DNA from: Acidobacteriota bacterium
GTDB taxonomy: Bacteria; Acidobacteriota; Terriglobia; Bryobacterales; Bryobacteraceae
Assembly (NCBI GenBank): GCA_025352795.1
Contig: JANXSF010000088.1
Coordinates: 1 to 64,000, forward strand
DNA: 64,000 nt
Direction: 5' to 3'
Notes under the pieces: model-generated
Databases searched by the model: none
Told to the model about the DNA's origin: nothing
What the model saw: the letters and a program-made list of their open reading frames with translations, nothing else
Translations under genes and position numbers: made by a program
Part shown: positions 8,964 to 16,863 of the stretch, one piece after another
Numbering within the stretch: the stretch's first letter is position 1
Layout of the letters: every line of letters starts with the position of its first letter

Positions 8964-9101
8964 TTAGGGGACAGAGTCCAGGACAGAGTCCCCCATCAAG
9001 GCGATGCTCTCCTCCTTTTCTCCCGGTATGGGAACAAGTCCGCCGGTGTTTTGTAAATTCAGCGCCTGGTGTGGACGCTTGCCAACTTCGGAATCAAGGT
9101 T
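8964..9101 (-). pseudogene. C-terminal fragment of an IS3/IS481-type transposase
   Basis: The frame reads GKRPHQALNLQNTGGLVPIPG and stops at 8964. The phrase RPHQALN is the well-known end of the catalytic domain of rve-type transposases (IS3, IS481 families). Nothing of the DDE core or orfA is found upstream; the sequence before it belongs to a different small frame. This is a remnant only, marking a past insertion and deletion. Confidence 0.6.
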
Positions 9102-9234
9102 TAGAAGCGGCTGCGGTGGAATCCAGTTCTTCCGGACGCACAACCGTGAAATCATTCGTGAAATAAGCTGTTACATCTTCGCCACGTGTGGCCATCTCTT
9201 GTGCGGTTTTAGTTGGTCTGAATGTTTCCGGCAT
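9094..9234 (-). pseudogene. small ORF resembling the N-terminus of a CopG-type antitoxin, probably truncated
   Basis: A 46-codon frame beginning MPETFRPTKTAQEMATRGED and continuing VTAYFTNDFTVVRP, then EELDSTAAASKP and a stop. The GEDVxAYFTNxFTVVRP phrase is what I remember from the N-terminus of ribbon-helix-helix antitoxins, which then continue with a VQRVNVD strand and ELDxxA helix. Here VVRP runs straight into EELDSTAA, as if the strand had been deleted. It begins 7 bp after the ybdD-like gene and overlaps the transposase remnant by a few bases. No toxin gene is present. Confidence 0.45.
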
Positions 9235-9241
9235 AAATTTT

Positions 9242-9418
9242 TCAACAGCACTTGGCGTTGGCATACTTCTGCCTTAGCCGCTCTTCGGAAAACTTGCGCC
9301 ATTCGGCGCCAGAGTGCTCCCTTCTATGCGATGCTAGATGTCGTTTGTAGGCGCTCTCATCGCTGATCTCACGCAGAATCCCTATCAATATCCGACCCAG
9401 TTTTTTTAAGAAGTTCAT
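9242..9418 (-). CDS. ybdD: YbdD/YjiX family protein, CstA-associated
   Basis: A 58-residue protein: MNFLKKLGRILIGILREISD, then ESAYKRHLASHRREH, ERLRQKYANAK and a terminal Cys-Cys. The short length, the Y-x3-HL and H-x-HS-x-W/F-ER-x-KY pattern and the CC ending fit the YbdD/YjiX (DUF466-type) family, which is almost always encoded just after cstA or btsT/yjiY. Its ATG overlaps the cstA TGA as ATGA, implying translational coupling. Its role in carbon-starvation peptide or pyruvate transport is unknown. Confidence 0.85.
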   Translation of the reverse strand: MNFLKKLGRILIGILREISDESAYKRHLASHRREHSGAEWRKFSEERLRQKYANAKCC

Positions 9419-11481
9419 ACTTCCTCCGCGCTCAATCGGCTCTGCACAAAGGGCGATTCTAAATTACGAGCATCGCGTTGACCTCGCAAAATTCCGGTCC
9501 ACAGCACAATAGAATCTACAAGGATCGTGGCCACCAACACTAGGAACACACCGCACACCACTGCATCCAACTGGTTATTGAAGATCAGCGCCTTCACTTC
9601 TCCTAACTTTCCTGCGGCTACCTTCCCTGCCGCAATGTTCGATTCAAACACCCCAGCTTGTGACAAAAATCCGATCCTGGGAACATCGCTGAAAATCTTT
9701 TGCAGCGCGGCTGTGAAGGTGACCGTGATCAACCATACCAGCGGTAAGATGGTGATCCACATGTACCGCGCCCGATGCATCTTGATGAGGATCGTCGTAC
9801 CGAGACACAACGCAATAATCGCCAGCAACTGATTGGCGATCCCAAACAGCGGCCATAGCGTATTGATGCCACCTAGCGGATCGAGGACGCCCTGCACTAG
9901 AAAATAACCCCAGCTTAGGACGATGACGAGGCTGGAAAAAATCACTCCAGGCATCCAACTGGTTCGACCCAAGGGTGCATAAACATGTCCCAATAAATCC
10001 TGCAACATGAAGCGGCCCACACGTGTTCCGGCGTCAATTACAGTAAGGATAAAGAGGGCCTCAAACATAATGGCAAAGTGATACCAGAAGCCAAGAATCG
10101 CATCGCCACCCAGACCTTTGGAAAAAATGTGAGCCATTCCTAATGCAAGGGATGGCGCACCGCCAGTGCGATAGAATAAGCTTTCTTCGCCAACACTTTT
10201 TGCAAGCGTGGCCATTTGATCGGCAGTCACCGGGAACCCCCAACTGCTGATCGTGGCGACGGCTGCTTGTGGCGTGGCCCCGATGATTCCAGCAGGAGAA
10301 TTCACCGCGAAGTACACGCCAGGGTCAAGCACGCAGGCGGCGATGATGGCCATGATAGCCACAAAACTTTCCAGCAACATGGACCCGTAACCAATGGGAA
10401 AAATGTGTGTCTCTTTGCAAATCATCTTGGGCGTGGTGCCTGAAGAGATCAACGAATGAAAGCCAGAGATTGCACCGCAGGCAATGGTGATGAAGCAGAA
10501 CGGGAAGACGGAGCCTGCGAAGATAGGCCCAGTGCCGTCGATGAATCGGGTCAACGGTGGCATCTGCAAGTTGGGACGAACGAACAAAATTCCGATGCCC
10601 AGCATCAGCACAACGCCTAATTTGACGAACGTTGATAGGTAATCGCGCGGGGCTAACAGCAGCCACACAGGCAGTGCGCTGGCACAAAATCCATAGATGA
10701 TCACAGCGATTGCCAGTGCCAATCCCGACAGTGTGAACCACGGTGCCCAGGTTGCGGAGTGCGCTACCCATTCCCCGGCGAAGATGCTGGCAAGTATAAG
10801 CAGGAAGCCAATCACTGAGGCTTCCAGCACTTTTCCAGGACGCCAAAATCGCAAGTAGAGCCCCATGAAAATGGCGATGGGCATGGTGGCCGCAATCGTG
10901 AAAGTGCCCCAGGGGCTGCCTTTCAAGGCATTCACTACAACCAGGGCAACCACTGCCAGCAGGATAATCATGATGAGCAACACGGTGATCAATGCAGTGA
11001 AACCGCCGACTTTGCCAATCTCTTCTTTGGCCATTTGTCCCAACGATTTTCCATCGCGCCGGACTGAACAAAACAGAATAATAAAGTCCTGAATGGCTCC
11101 GCCCAACACCGCGCCGATGATGATCCACAACGTCCCAGGCAAGTATCCGAACTGGGCGGCGAGCGTAGGCCCAACCAGCGGACCCGGCCCTGCAATGGCT
11201 GCAAAATGATGACCGAACACAATCCATTTATTGGTGGGTTCGAAATCATGTCCGTTGCGCATGCGTTCGGCAGGGGTGGCACGATTGTCGTCCAGCGCCA
11301 TCACCTTGGCCGCAATCCATGCTGCATAGAAGCGGTAGCCGGTGATGTAAGTGCATGCCGACGCCACTACCAGCCACATGGAGTTCACCGGTTCCCCACG
11401 ATTCATGGCGATTCCAGCCAATGTGAATGCAGCAACAATGGCGATCACCACCCAGACTAATTTCCCCAGAAGTTTATTCAT
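9415..11481 (-). CDS. cstA: carbon starvation protein CstA, peptide/pyruvate transporter family
   Basis: 688 residues with about 16 to 18 hydrophobic segments. CstA-family motifs are present: NGHDFEPTNKWIVFGHHFAAIAGPGPLVGPTLAAQFGYLPG near residue 75-115, and FHSLISSGTTPKMI near 345. Members are inner-membrane transporters for peptides (CstA) or pyruvate (BtsT), induced on carbon limitation; the substrate here cannot be read from sequence. It is the middle gene of a unit: a GNAT gene ends 12 bp upstream, and the ybdD-like gene overlaps its stop codon. A LytTR/histidine-kinase regulator such as that of btsT is not adjacent. Confidence 0.95.
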   Translation of the reverse strand: MNKLLGKLVWVVIAIVAAFTLAGIAMNRGEPVNSMWLVVASACTYITGYRFYAAWIAAKVMALDDNRATPAERMRNGHDFEPTNKWIVFGHHFAAIAGPGPLVGPTLAAQFGYLPGTLWIIIGAVLGGAIQDFIILFCSVRRDGKSLGQMAKEEIGKVGGFTALITVLLIMIILLAVVALVVVNALKGSPWGTFTIAATMPIAIFMGLYLRFWRPGKVLEASVIGFLLILASIFAGEWVAHSATWAPWFTLSGLALAIAVIIYGFCASALPVWLLLAPRDYLSTFVKLGVVLMLGIGILFVRPNLQMPPLTRFIDGTGPIFAGSVFPFCFITIACGAISGFHSLISSGTTPKMICKETHIFPIGYGSMLLESFVAIMAIIAACVLDPGVYFAVNSPAGIIGATPQAAVATISSWGFPVTADQMATLAKSVGEESLFYRTGGAPSLALGMAHIFSKGLGGDAILGFWYHFAIMFEALFILTVIDAGTRVGRFMLQDLLGHVYAPLGRTSWMPGVIFSSLVIVLSWGYFLVQGVLDPLGGINTLWPLFGIANQLLAIIALCLGTTILIKMHRARYMWITILPLVWLITVTFTAALQKIFSDVPRIGFLSQAGVFESNIAAGKVAAGKLGEVKALIFNNQLDAVVCGVFLVLVATILVDSIVLWTGILRGQRDARNLESPFVQSRLSAEEV

Positions 11482-11493
11482 GAATCTTGAAGT

Positions 11494-12309
11494 TTACCCG
11501 ATCTTGCTGAAGTTCGTTCTGGTATACATCACCCGGAAGCCATGCCGTTCGTAGTTCTGTTGTGACAAAGAACCAGGGGCTGTCATGGCCGTGGCAATTT
11601 CGCAGCCTTGCTTTTGAGCTTCCAGCAGGCGGTGTTGGATTAGAGCGGTTTGGGCACCACGTCCGCGTGACTGGCGCAATGTGGCATCGGCGCAGAATGT
11701 GGCAATGTCACCACGAATTTCCAGGGCCGCGGCAGCGATCAAGTGCCCATCCATTTCCACACCATACGGCTGAATCCCTTTGGCCTGATGAAGTATTCGA
11801 CCGCTATCGATGGCTTCCTCGCTGGGATTTTCCATTTCCGTGAACCCTTGTCCCAGCACGTTGGACCATAACTCACGGGCTGGTTCAACGATGGGCAGGC
11901 CGGGCACAAAGGGGAAAAGTTCAGCAGGAATGGGCCGGGCCAACACGTTTTCAAATTGGAATGGTTGAAAGTTGCGTTGATTGAGCAGAGCAACTGTTTC
12001 CGCATCGGCCAGTGGGCATAGCTCAATGAATATTTGGGCAGCACGATGCTTATAAAATTGTTCAATCTCGTAAAGCTCGTCTTCTTCAACCACTCCATTC
12101 ATACCCAGATTCAATACATGGGTCAGCGGAGATTCCACCGTGACGAACGAAGCGCGCGCCCCATTTACTACAAGGCAACAGGCTGCGGAATCAGTATAGA
12201 GTTCACGATGCGCAGCAGCATGAGCTTCGGCAGACAGGGCGCAGGAAAGTTCTATGCGTCGTGCCAATCCAAGATTGGCGTAGAAAAAGGTTGGTGGAGT
12301 TGGGGTCAA
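11494..12309 (-). CDS. GNAT family N-acetyltransferase
   Basis: 271 residues. The C-terminal half has the GNAT pattern: RGRGAQTALIQHRLLEA at about residues 214-230 is the acetyl-CoA-binding (Q/R-x2-G-x-G/A) loop, and ATAMTAPGSLSQQNYERHGF ends the fold. The N-terminal half (FEVENVLARP-like, residues 1-135) looks like a second, degenerate GNAT-type domain, giving a tandem arrangement. The acceptor substrate is unknown. It leads the cstA-ybdD unit with a 12-bp gap, so it may be co-transcribed with the transporter. Confidence 0.8.
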   Translation of the reverse strand: MTPTPPTFFYANLGLARRIELSCALSAEAHAAAHRELYTDSAACCLVVNGARASFVTVESPLTHVLNLGMNGVVEEDELYEIEQFYKHRAAQIFIELCPLADAETVALLNQRNFQPFQFENVLARPIPAELFPFVPGLPIVEPARELWSNVLGQGFTEMENPSEEAIDSGRILHQAKGIQPYGVEMDGHLIAAAALEIRGDIATFCADATLRQSRGRGAQTALIQHRLLEAQKQGCEIATAMTAPGSLSQQNYERHGFRVMYTRTNFSKIG

Positions 12310-12327
12310 TCTTCTAGAGTACCCAAA

Positions 12328-13983
12328 TTACATTCGGCGGATTTCAGCCATCAGTACGCCCAGCTTGCTATTGGAACCTGAATACGAATACGACGCTTCC
12401 AGCCGGCCTTTGCGCGCATCAAAGGCCAAGGCTGCAAAACGCACTTCTTCTGAACCCTTGGTGAACTTCTGCTTCCAATCGCGCATGCCGAAATGGACCG
12501 TGGCTTCACCGTCGTCCTTTGCGGCGGGGATGCGTAACAGAATTTCGTAATTACCTTTTGCCCGAACATCCACTTCCCAGAAGCCTATGGACGTGCGATC
12601 CCAACCCGCTTCCGGACCACGCCAATCCTGCCGGGTAAGGACGACGGGATTATCCACTTCTGTGCCGACGAAAATTCGCGGAGGAGCATAGCCTCTGGTC
12701 TCACTGACTTCCTGAAACCAGGCAACCATTTCCTGTCGTAATTTGGACACGATTTCCGGCTTGGCCACAGCGATATTCTTCGCCTCACTGGGATCGTTAT
12801 CCATATCGTAAAGTTCGGATCCGTTCACCAGCTTGTAGCGCTGCGTCCGCGCTGCTGCGTTTTGAAACAGCACAGGCTCATCACCACGATGCCATTGCGT
12901 GAAGATAGTTCGATCCGGCCATTGCGATGGCTGTCCTGTAAGCACTGGCACCAGACTGCGCCCATCGATTTTCAAATTCTCTGGCAATCGTACGCGGCAA
13001 AAATCAGCCAATGTGGGAAGGATGTCAATGTGGGCGGCAATGTAATTCACTTCCCAGCCGGGCTTGATGCGCGGTGGGAAGCGAACCAGAAAAGGAACTC
13101 GAATGCCGCCCTGATAAACGGAAGCTTTTATGCCTCGCATGCCGGCGTTATAACGTTCATGCTGGGGTCCGTTGTCAGTCATGAAAATCAAGATAGTATC
13201 GTCCAGCAGATACAATTTTTCCAACGTGTTTATTAAATTGGCGACGTTCTCATCGAGGTTTGCCACCATGCCATACACCTTTTCCGTCTTGGCACCCAGA
13301 TTCTTTCCGCGAAATGGGGCGACATAGGCATCGGCAATCTCCAACGGATCATGCGGTGCGTTAGGAGCTACGTAGCAGAAGAAAGGTTCTTCGCGATGAG
13401 CCGCCACAAATTCCTGAGCAGCACGAAAAAAGATGTCTGTGCAATAGCCTTTCTTCTGAACCAGCTTGCCGTTTTCATAGACGAATGGATTGGTGTAACT
13501 GGAGCCAGCAGGTGGGTCAGACGGCTGTCCAATGCCGCCGCCTTTGATGTAGACGCCCTCTTCAAAACCGCGATCCAAGGGGCGCATGGGGTAAGTATCG
13601 CCCAAATGCCACTTGCCAAAAATTCCCGTACGGTATCCTGCCTGCTTCAATATTTGCGGCAAGGTAACTTCATCGGTGTGCATCATGGAGCGACCAAGAT
13701 AGGTATCCACAACCCCAGTGCGATAGTTATAACGCCCGGTCATTAAACTGGCCCGCGTGGGCGAACAGACGGGACATACTTGAAACTGCGTGAACTGCGC
13801 CCCTTCCTTTCCAATGCGATCAATGTGTGTCGTATTCAAGTAAGGATTGCCATGCAGCGACAAGTCGCCGTAGCCCTGATCGTCACTGATGATCAGAACA
13901 ATGTTCGGTCTCTTGGTGCGCGGCTGGGCGAACAGTGTAGATGCCCCGGTGGCGCTGAGAAATGTTCTTCGAGTCCAATTCAT
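12328..13983 (-). CDS. arylsulfatase-type sulfatase, Tat-exported
   Basis: 551 residues from the ATG at 13983, preferred over 14022 because it begins MNWTRRTFLSATGAS, a Tat signal. Sulfatase core: PNIVLIISDDQGYGDLSLHG with the metal-binding Asp pair near residues 34-35, and CSPTRASLMTGRY with Cys73 as the formylglycine site. Later motifs include GKWHLGD and FMTDNGPQ. The C-terminal 110 residues form an extra domain seen in polysaccharide or mucin-type arylsulfatases. A formylglycine-generating enzyme is needed and is not in the window. Substrate unknown; sulfated glycans are likely. Confidence 0.93.
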   Translation of the reverse strand: MNWTRRTFLSATGASTLFAQPRTKRPNIVLIISDDQGYGDLSLHGNPYLNTTHIDRIGKEGAQFTQFQVCPVCSPTRASLMTGRYNYRTGVVDTYLGRSMMHTDEVTLPQILKQAGYRTGIFGKWHLGDTYPMRPLDRGFEEGVYIKGGGIGQPSDPPAGSSYTNPFVYENGKLVQKKGYCTDIFFRAAQEFVAAHREEPFFCYVAPNAPHDPLEIADAYVAPFRGKNLGAKTEKVYGMVANLDENVANLINTLEKLYLLDDTILIFMTDNGPQHERYNAGMRGIKASVYQGGIRVPFLVRFPPRIKPGWEVNYIAAHIDILPTLADFCRVRLPENLKIDGRSLVPVLTGQPSQWPDRTIFTQWHRGDEPVLFQNAAARTQRYKLVNGSELYDMDNDPSEAKNIAVAKPEIVSKLRQEMVAWFQEVSETRGYAPPRIFVGTEVDNPVVLTRQDWRGPEAGWDRTSIGFWEVDVRAKGNYEILLRIPAAKDDGEATVHFGMRDWKQKFTKGSEEVRFAALAFDARKGRLEASYSYSGSNSKLGVLMAEIRRM

Positions 13984-14154
13984 GAAAGTAATGTTACGAG
14001 TATCCATTGGATGCGGTTGCATCGCATCCGGTGTACAGGGCGCTCACCAAAAATGTTTCATTCCAATCTTGTGAGAATAACGCAGAATCGCTTCGGCAAG
14101 GGAAACTGAATTTTCTGCAAACGGAAGGCACGCGGTCCGAGCTACAATTCGAAT

Positions 14155-14661
14155 ATGGTTCGACTCGATACGGTATTAGAGTCCTGGAAGTCCGTCCGCG
14201 CTGATACGGTGCAGGCGCTTGAAGATTTCCCTTCTGCGGAACTTGATTTCCGGCCGACGGAAGACTTAATGACATTCCGGGAATTGGCGGTTCACATTCT
14301 GCAAAGCGGTGAAGCTTTGGCAGGAATGCTGTCTGCTGGAGATAAGACATTTCAGGGTCCGGATGCCAGAAAGCGCATGAATTCGTTTGCCAGGCCGTTG
14401 AGCCAGAGCCCTGATAGTGGCGAACTTTCCCGCAATTTGTCGGAGAGCGTGGCGTTGCGGTCGGCAGAGTTGGCGGTAAAAAGTCCCGAGTTTTATGCTG
14501 AGACCATCACCCGGTTTGATGGTGCTGAAGTAACACGACTTGAGATGCTGCAATTTGTGAAAGAACATGAATTAACGCATCGAGCCCAGATGTTTTTATG
14601 CCTGCGATTGAAGGGAATTGTTCCTCCAACCACACGTCGGAAATTGGCTGCAAAAAAATAA
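14155..14661 (+). CDS. DinB family putative metal-dependent enzyme
   Basis: 168 residues with the DinB/YfiT four-helix pattern. The likely metal ligands are His47 (ELAVHILQ) and His138 and His142 (EHELTHRAQM), all three present. Many family members act as thiol-dependent transferases with bacillithiol or other thiols; others are uncharacterised. The downstream LysW-like gene begins 70 bp later on the same strand. It is divergent from the sulfatase gene. Confidence 0.85.
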   Translation: MVRLDTVLESWKSVRADTVQALEDFPSAELDFRPTEDLMTFRELAVHILQSGEALAGMLSAGDKTFQGPDARKRMNSFARPLSQSPDSGELSRNLSESVALRSAELAVKSPEFYAETITRFDGAEVTRLEMLQFVKEHELTHRAQMFLCLRLKGIVPPTTRRKLAAKK

Positions 14662-14731
14662 CTGAAAAACGAGTCGTGCAAACACATATAGGTTTTGTAG
14701 AATAGCCCGTGAGGCTTCGGAGAAAATTCTT

Positions 14732-14968
14732 ATGGTGAAATGCCCCCTTTGTGACGCAAATATTGACGTCGAAGAAGATGAATTGGATGAAGGCGATGAG
14801 CTTAATTGCGACGAATGCGCTGCGCTGCTGCGCGTGAGCGACAAGACGCCGCTGGAGCTTGTCTCAGCCGATGATGAAGACGACGACGATGAAGACGACG
14901 ACGATCTTGATGATTTGGATGAAGATGATGAAGAGGATGCCGAACAAGAGGAAGAGGATTGGCAGTAG
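14732..14968 (+). CDS. LysW-like zinc-ribbon carrier protein with long acidic tail ending in Gln
   Basis: 78 residues. The N-terminal 45 match LysW, the amino-group carrier of lysine/arginine biosynthesis: Cys4-x2-Cys7 and Cys26-x2-Cys29 zinc ribbon and SDKTPLELV. Classical LysW is about 54 residues and ends EDWGE, whose terminal Glu is conjugated to the substrate. Here about 25 Asp/Glu residues are inserted (48-75) and the end is EEEDWQ, with Gln last. Unless the Gln is deamidated, as with the Gln form of Pup, it could not carry a substrate in the usual way. No lysX/argX, lysZ or other lysine genes are nearby. GGAGA lies 9 bp before the ATG. Confidence 0.75.
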   Translation: MVKCPLCDANIDVEEDELDEGDELNCDECAALLRVSDKTPLELVSADDEDDDDEDDDDLDDLDEDDEEDAEQEEEDWQ

Positions 14969-15317
14969 GCTTGCCCTGTGCCTTCTGGTATTCCAGCTAA
15001 CGCTAGGGAACTGTTTGCTTGAAGGCCAAGGAAAAGGGAAGAAACCTCCGTCATTCAGTGTGATTGCCGGAACGGTATTTCGTCCCCCTGGTTTTGCGCT
15101 GCCTGGGGCGGAAGTTACTTTGAAGCCCGAAAAAGGCAAAGGCCAGCAACGAATGATTTCTAATATGCGGGGTGAATTTGCGTTCCGGGTTCCCTCTGAA
15201 TTTGCGCGGTATACTGTAAGCGTCAAGGCCAAAGGATTTGAGAAGACAGAAAAGATGACGGAAGTAGGGATTGAACAACGGGTGGATGTGGCTTTTGAGC
15301 TAAAGCCTTCTGACTGA
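14937..15317 (+). CDS. secreted carboxypeptidase-regulatory-like domain protein
   Basis: 126 residues from the ATG at 14937, which overlaps the last 32 bp of the LysW-like gene. A basic N-terminus and hydrophobic core (RLALCLLVFQLTLG) form a signal peptide. The rest is one CarboxypepD_reg-like beta-sandwich: VIAGTVFRPPGFALPGAEVTL, GEFAFRVP, YTVSVKAKGFEK. These domains are usually surface or TonB-receptor-associated. The adjacent gene at 15360 encodes a second such protein, so they may form a pair. Longer in-frame starts fall inside the acidic-repeat region and are unlikely. Confidence 0.75.
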   Translation: MPNKRKRIGSRLALCLLVFQLTLGNCLLEGQGKGKKPPSFSVIAGTVFRPPGFALPGAEVTLKPEKGKGQQRMISNMRGEFAFRVPSEFARYTVSVKAKGFEKTEKMTEVGIEQRVDVAFELKPSD

Positions 15318-15359
15318 AACCGATCTCTGCAATCTGACATCTCACCATTTGTGAGGACC

Positions 15360-15752
15360 ATGCGTTTTCGTTCCATTCTTAGTTTATGCATTGCAACTAC
15401 GCTGTTTACTGCGGCGATAGCCATTGCTCAAGTTCAATTTCCAAGTGGTGGGAAGAAGGATAAAGAAGATCCAACAATTCGCACGGCGCAGGGGACCGTT
15501 CGCAATGCGAATGAAGAAATTGTGGTGGGTGCCGTGGTGCAGATCAAGAACGTGAAAAGCCTGCAGATCCGGTCCTTTATCACCAAAGACGACGGAATGT
15601 TTACCTTCAACAATTTGGCACGGGATGTGGATTATGAACTTCGTGCTGAAGGAAAAGGATTCGCATCGCCAATGAAATTGCTTTCCACTTTCGACAATCG
15701 TAAGGTGGCTGTGTTGAATCTGAAATTGGAAAACAAGGTTGAGAAAAAATGA
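15360..15752 (+). CDS. secreted carboxypeptidase-regulatory-like domain protein
   Basis: 130 residues from ATG 15360, with a GAGG ribosome site 4 to 7 bp upstream. The signal peptide ends near AIAIAQ (about residue 24). A single CarboxypepD_reg-like domain follows (QGTVRNANEEIVVGAVVQIKN, DDGMFTFNNLARDVDYELRAEGKGF). It lies 42 bp after the similar protein at 14937 and overlaps the redoxin gene by ATGA, so the set is likely one operon. Function unknown. Confidence 0.8.
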   Translation: MRFRSILSLCIATTLFTAAIAIAQVQFPSGGKKDKEDPTIRTAQGTVRNANEEIVVGAVVQIKNVKSLQIRSFITKDDGMFTFNNLARDVDYELRAEGKGFASPMKLLSTFDNRKVAVLNLKLENKVEKK

Positions 15753-16300
15753 TCCGCAGGTTGCCGCTTATTGCAGTGCTGATCAGCGCGGCCCAGGCGG
15801 CAACCCCTTCCCTCCGTTTGAGCGACATCAATCATCAACCAGTTGAAATTCAAGCCAGTAAATCAATGGCTACGGTAGTGATTTTTGTATCGACATTCTG
15901 CCCTGTCTCCAACGCTTACCACGACCGGTACAAGCAGTTGGTTTCGAAGTTTGCAGCCAAATCAGTCCAATTTGTGTTCATCAATTCCAACGATAACGAG
16001 ACGTTGGATGACGTGAAGGAGCACATTCGTGCCGCCGAACTATCGTTCCCTGTTTACAAGGATTGGAAGAATAGCGTTGCCGATAAGCTGGGAGCGTCAA
16101 TGACTCCCGAAGCGTTTGTTTTGGACCGCAAGGGCGAGGTGCTGTATCACGGGGCCGTGGACGATTCCAAGAACGAGGCTCGCGTAAAGATCAGCGCGCT
16201 GCACGATGCCATTGCCAACGTTTTGAACCGGAAGTCAGTTGCGAAAAAAGAGTTGAAAGCCTTTGGTTGTACAATCCACCGTTATCGGAAAATTTCTTAA
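15749..16300 (+). CDS. exported redoxin / thioredoxin-like protein with CxxS
   Basis: 183 residues. A signal peptide (1-17) is followed by a thioredoxin-fold domain: ATVVIFVSTFCPVSNAYHDRY puts the single active Cys at 51 in a CPVS motif, and SMTPEAFVLDRKGEVLYHG contains the cis-Pro region. The second Cys of CxxC is replaced by Ser, so it is more likely a peroxiredoxin-like or thiol-binding protein than a dithiol oxidoreductase. A Cys at about residue 175 (AFGCTIHRY) may resolve. ATGA overlap with the preceding gene; tlpA-like gene follows with no gap. Confidence 0.8.
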   Translation: MIRRLPLIAVLISAAQAATPSLRLSDINHQPVEIQASKSMATVVIFVSTFCPVSNAYHDRYKQLVSKFAAKSVQFVFINSNDNETLDDVKEHIRAAELSFPVYKDWKNSVADKLGASMTPEAFVLDRKGEVLYHGAVDDSKNEARVKISALHDAIANVLNRKSVAKKELKAFGCTIHRYRKIS

Positions 16301-16301
16301 C

Positions 16302-16778
16302 ATGCGCTTGCTCGTTGGACTACTACTCATCCCGTCGGCCATCTGGGCCCAGCCAGCTAACCCTTTGCCCGTCGTAAGTGAAGCAAATTACGCGTCTACA
16401 GTAGCTGCCAACAAAGGCAAGGTGGTGCTGGTAAATTTCTGGGCTACGTGGTGCGTCCCCTGTCGTAAGGAGATGCCTGCATTAGTGAAAATGGCCGCAC
16501 GGCTGGAGTCCAAGGGCTTCACGTTAGTGACCATATCTGGGGATGAAGCTGAAGCGGAAAGCGAAGCTCGAAAGTTTCTAATAGCGAATGCCGTGAAGCC
16601 GCCCACCTACATTAGAAAAGCCAAGGACGAAGACAAGTTCATCACTTTGGTGGACGCCAAATGGAACGGGTCGTTGCCAACGCTGTTTCTGTATGATCGC
16701 AAAGGTGTCAAGGTTAAAGCCTGGTACGGGGAAACGTCTCTGGAGGTGGTCGAGGCGCAGATCGCCAAGTTGTTTTAG
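16302..16778 (+). CDS. TlpA-type periplasmic thioredoxin
   Basis: 158 residues from ATG 16302, which gives a clean signal peptide (MRLLVGLLLIPSAIWAQ). The thioredoxin fold has a complete WCVPC motif (Cys51, Cys54) and the SLPTLFLYDRKG cis-Pro loop. TlpA/ResA-type proteins reduce disulfides of secreted proteins, often for cytochrome c maturation. Its start lies 1 bp after the redoxin gene. It is the last gene before a hairpin repeat, which may end the transcript. Confidence 0.88.
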   Translation: MRLLVGLLLIPSAIWAQPANPLPVVSEANYASTVAANKGKVVLVNFWATWCVPCRKEMPALVKMAARLESKGFTLVTISGDEAEAESEARKFLIANAVKPPTYIRKAKDEDKFITLVDAKWNGSLPTLFLYDRKGVKVKAWYGETSLEVVEAQIAKLF

Positions 16779-16817
16779 CCTGAGTTATAGGTCACGGCGC
16801 GGTAACACAATGATTTA

Positions 16818-16844
16818 ACCGAGCCGTGACCGCGAGGGAGCGGT
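16818..16844. repeat. 27-bp dispersed repeat, copy 1
   Basis: The phrase begins ACCGAGCCGTGACCGCGAGG and ends GAGCGGT, identical to copies at 40100-40126 and 57392-57418. A degenerate opposite-strand arm (GGTCACGGCGCGGTA, about 16791-16805) precedes it, so the copy can form an imperfect hairpin. It lies between convergent tlpA and rlmH and could serve as a bidirectional terminator. Confidence 0.85.
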
Positions 16845-16863
16845 CACTTCTACAGGACACATC

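Noticed and set aside
10325-11227. 300-codon open frame opposite and out of phase with cstA
   Set aside because: It is on the same strand as cstA in a shifted frame and has the His/Cys/Arg-rich composition of a shadow frame; no family motif.
14864-14960. the GAT/GAC/GAA repeat tract as a microsatellite or sequencing artefact
   Set aside because: It stays in frame and ends in a LysW-like EDW motif, so it is treated as coding, though length variation is possible.
14596-15054. Ser-rich minus-strand frame of 152 codons
   Set aside because: It is the reverse complement of the GAT/GAA (Asp/Glu) repeats in the LysW-like gene, giving Ser runs; not a gene.
14864-15424. minus-strand 186-codon frame opposite the carboxypeptidase-like genes
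   Set aside because: Shadow of two signal-peptide proteins, no motif of its own.
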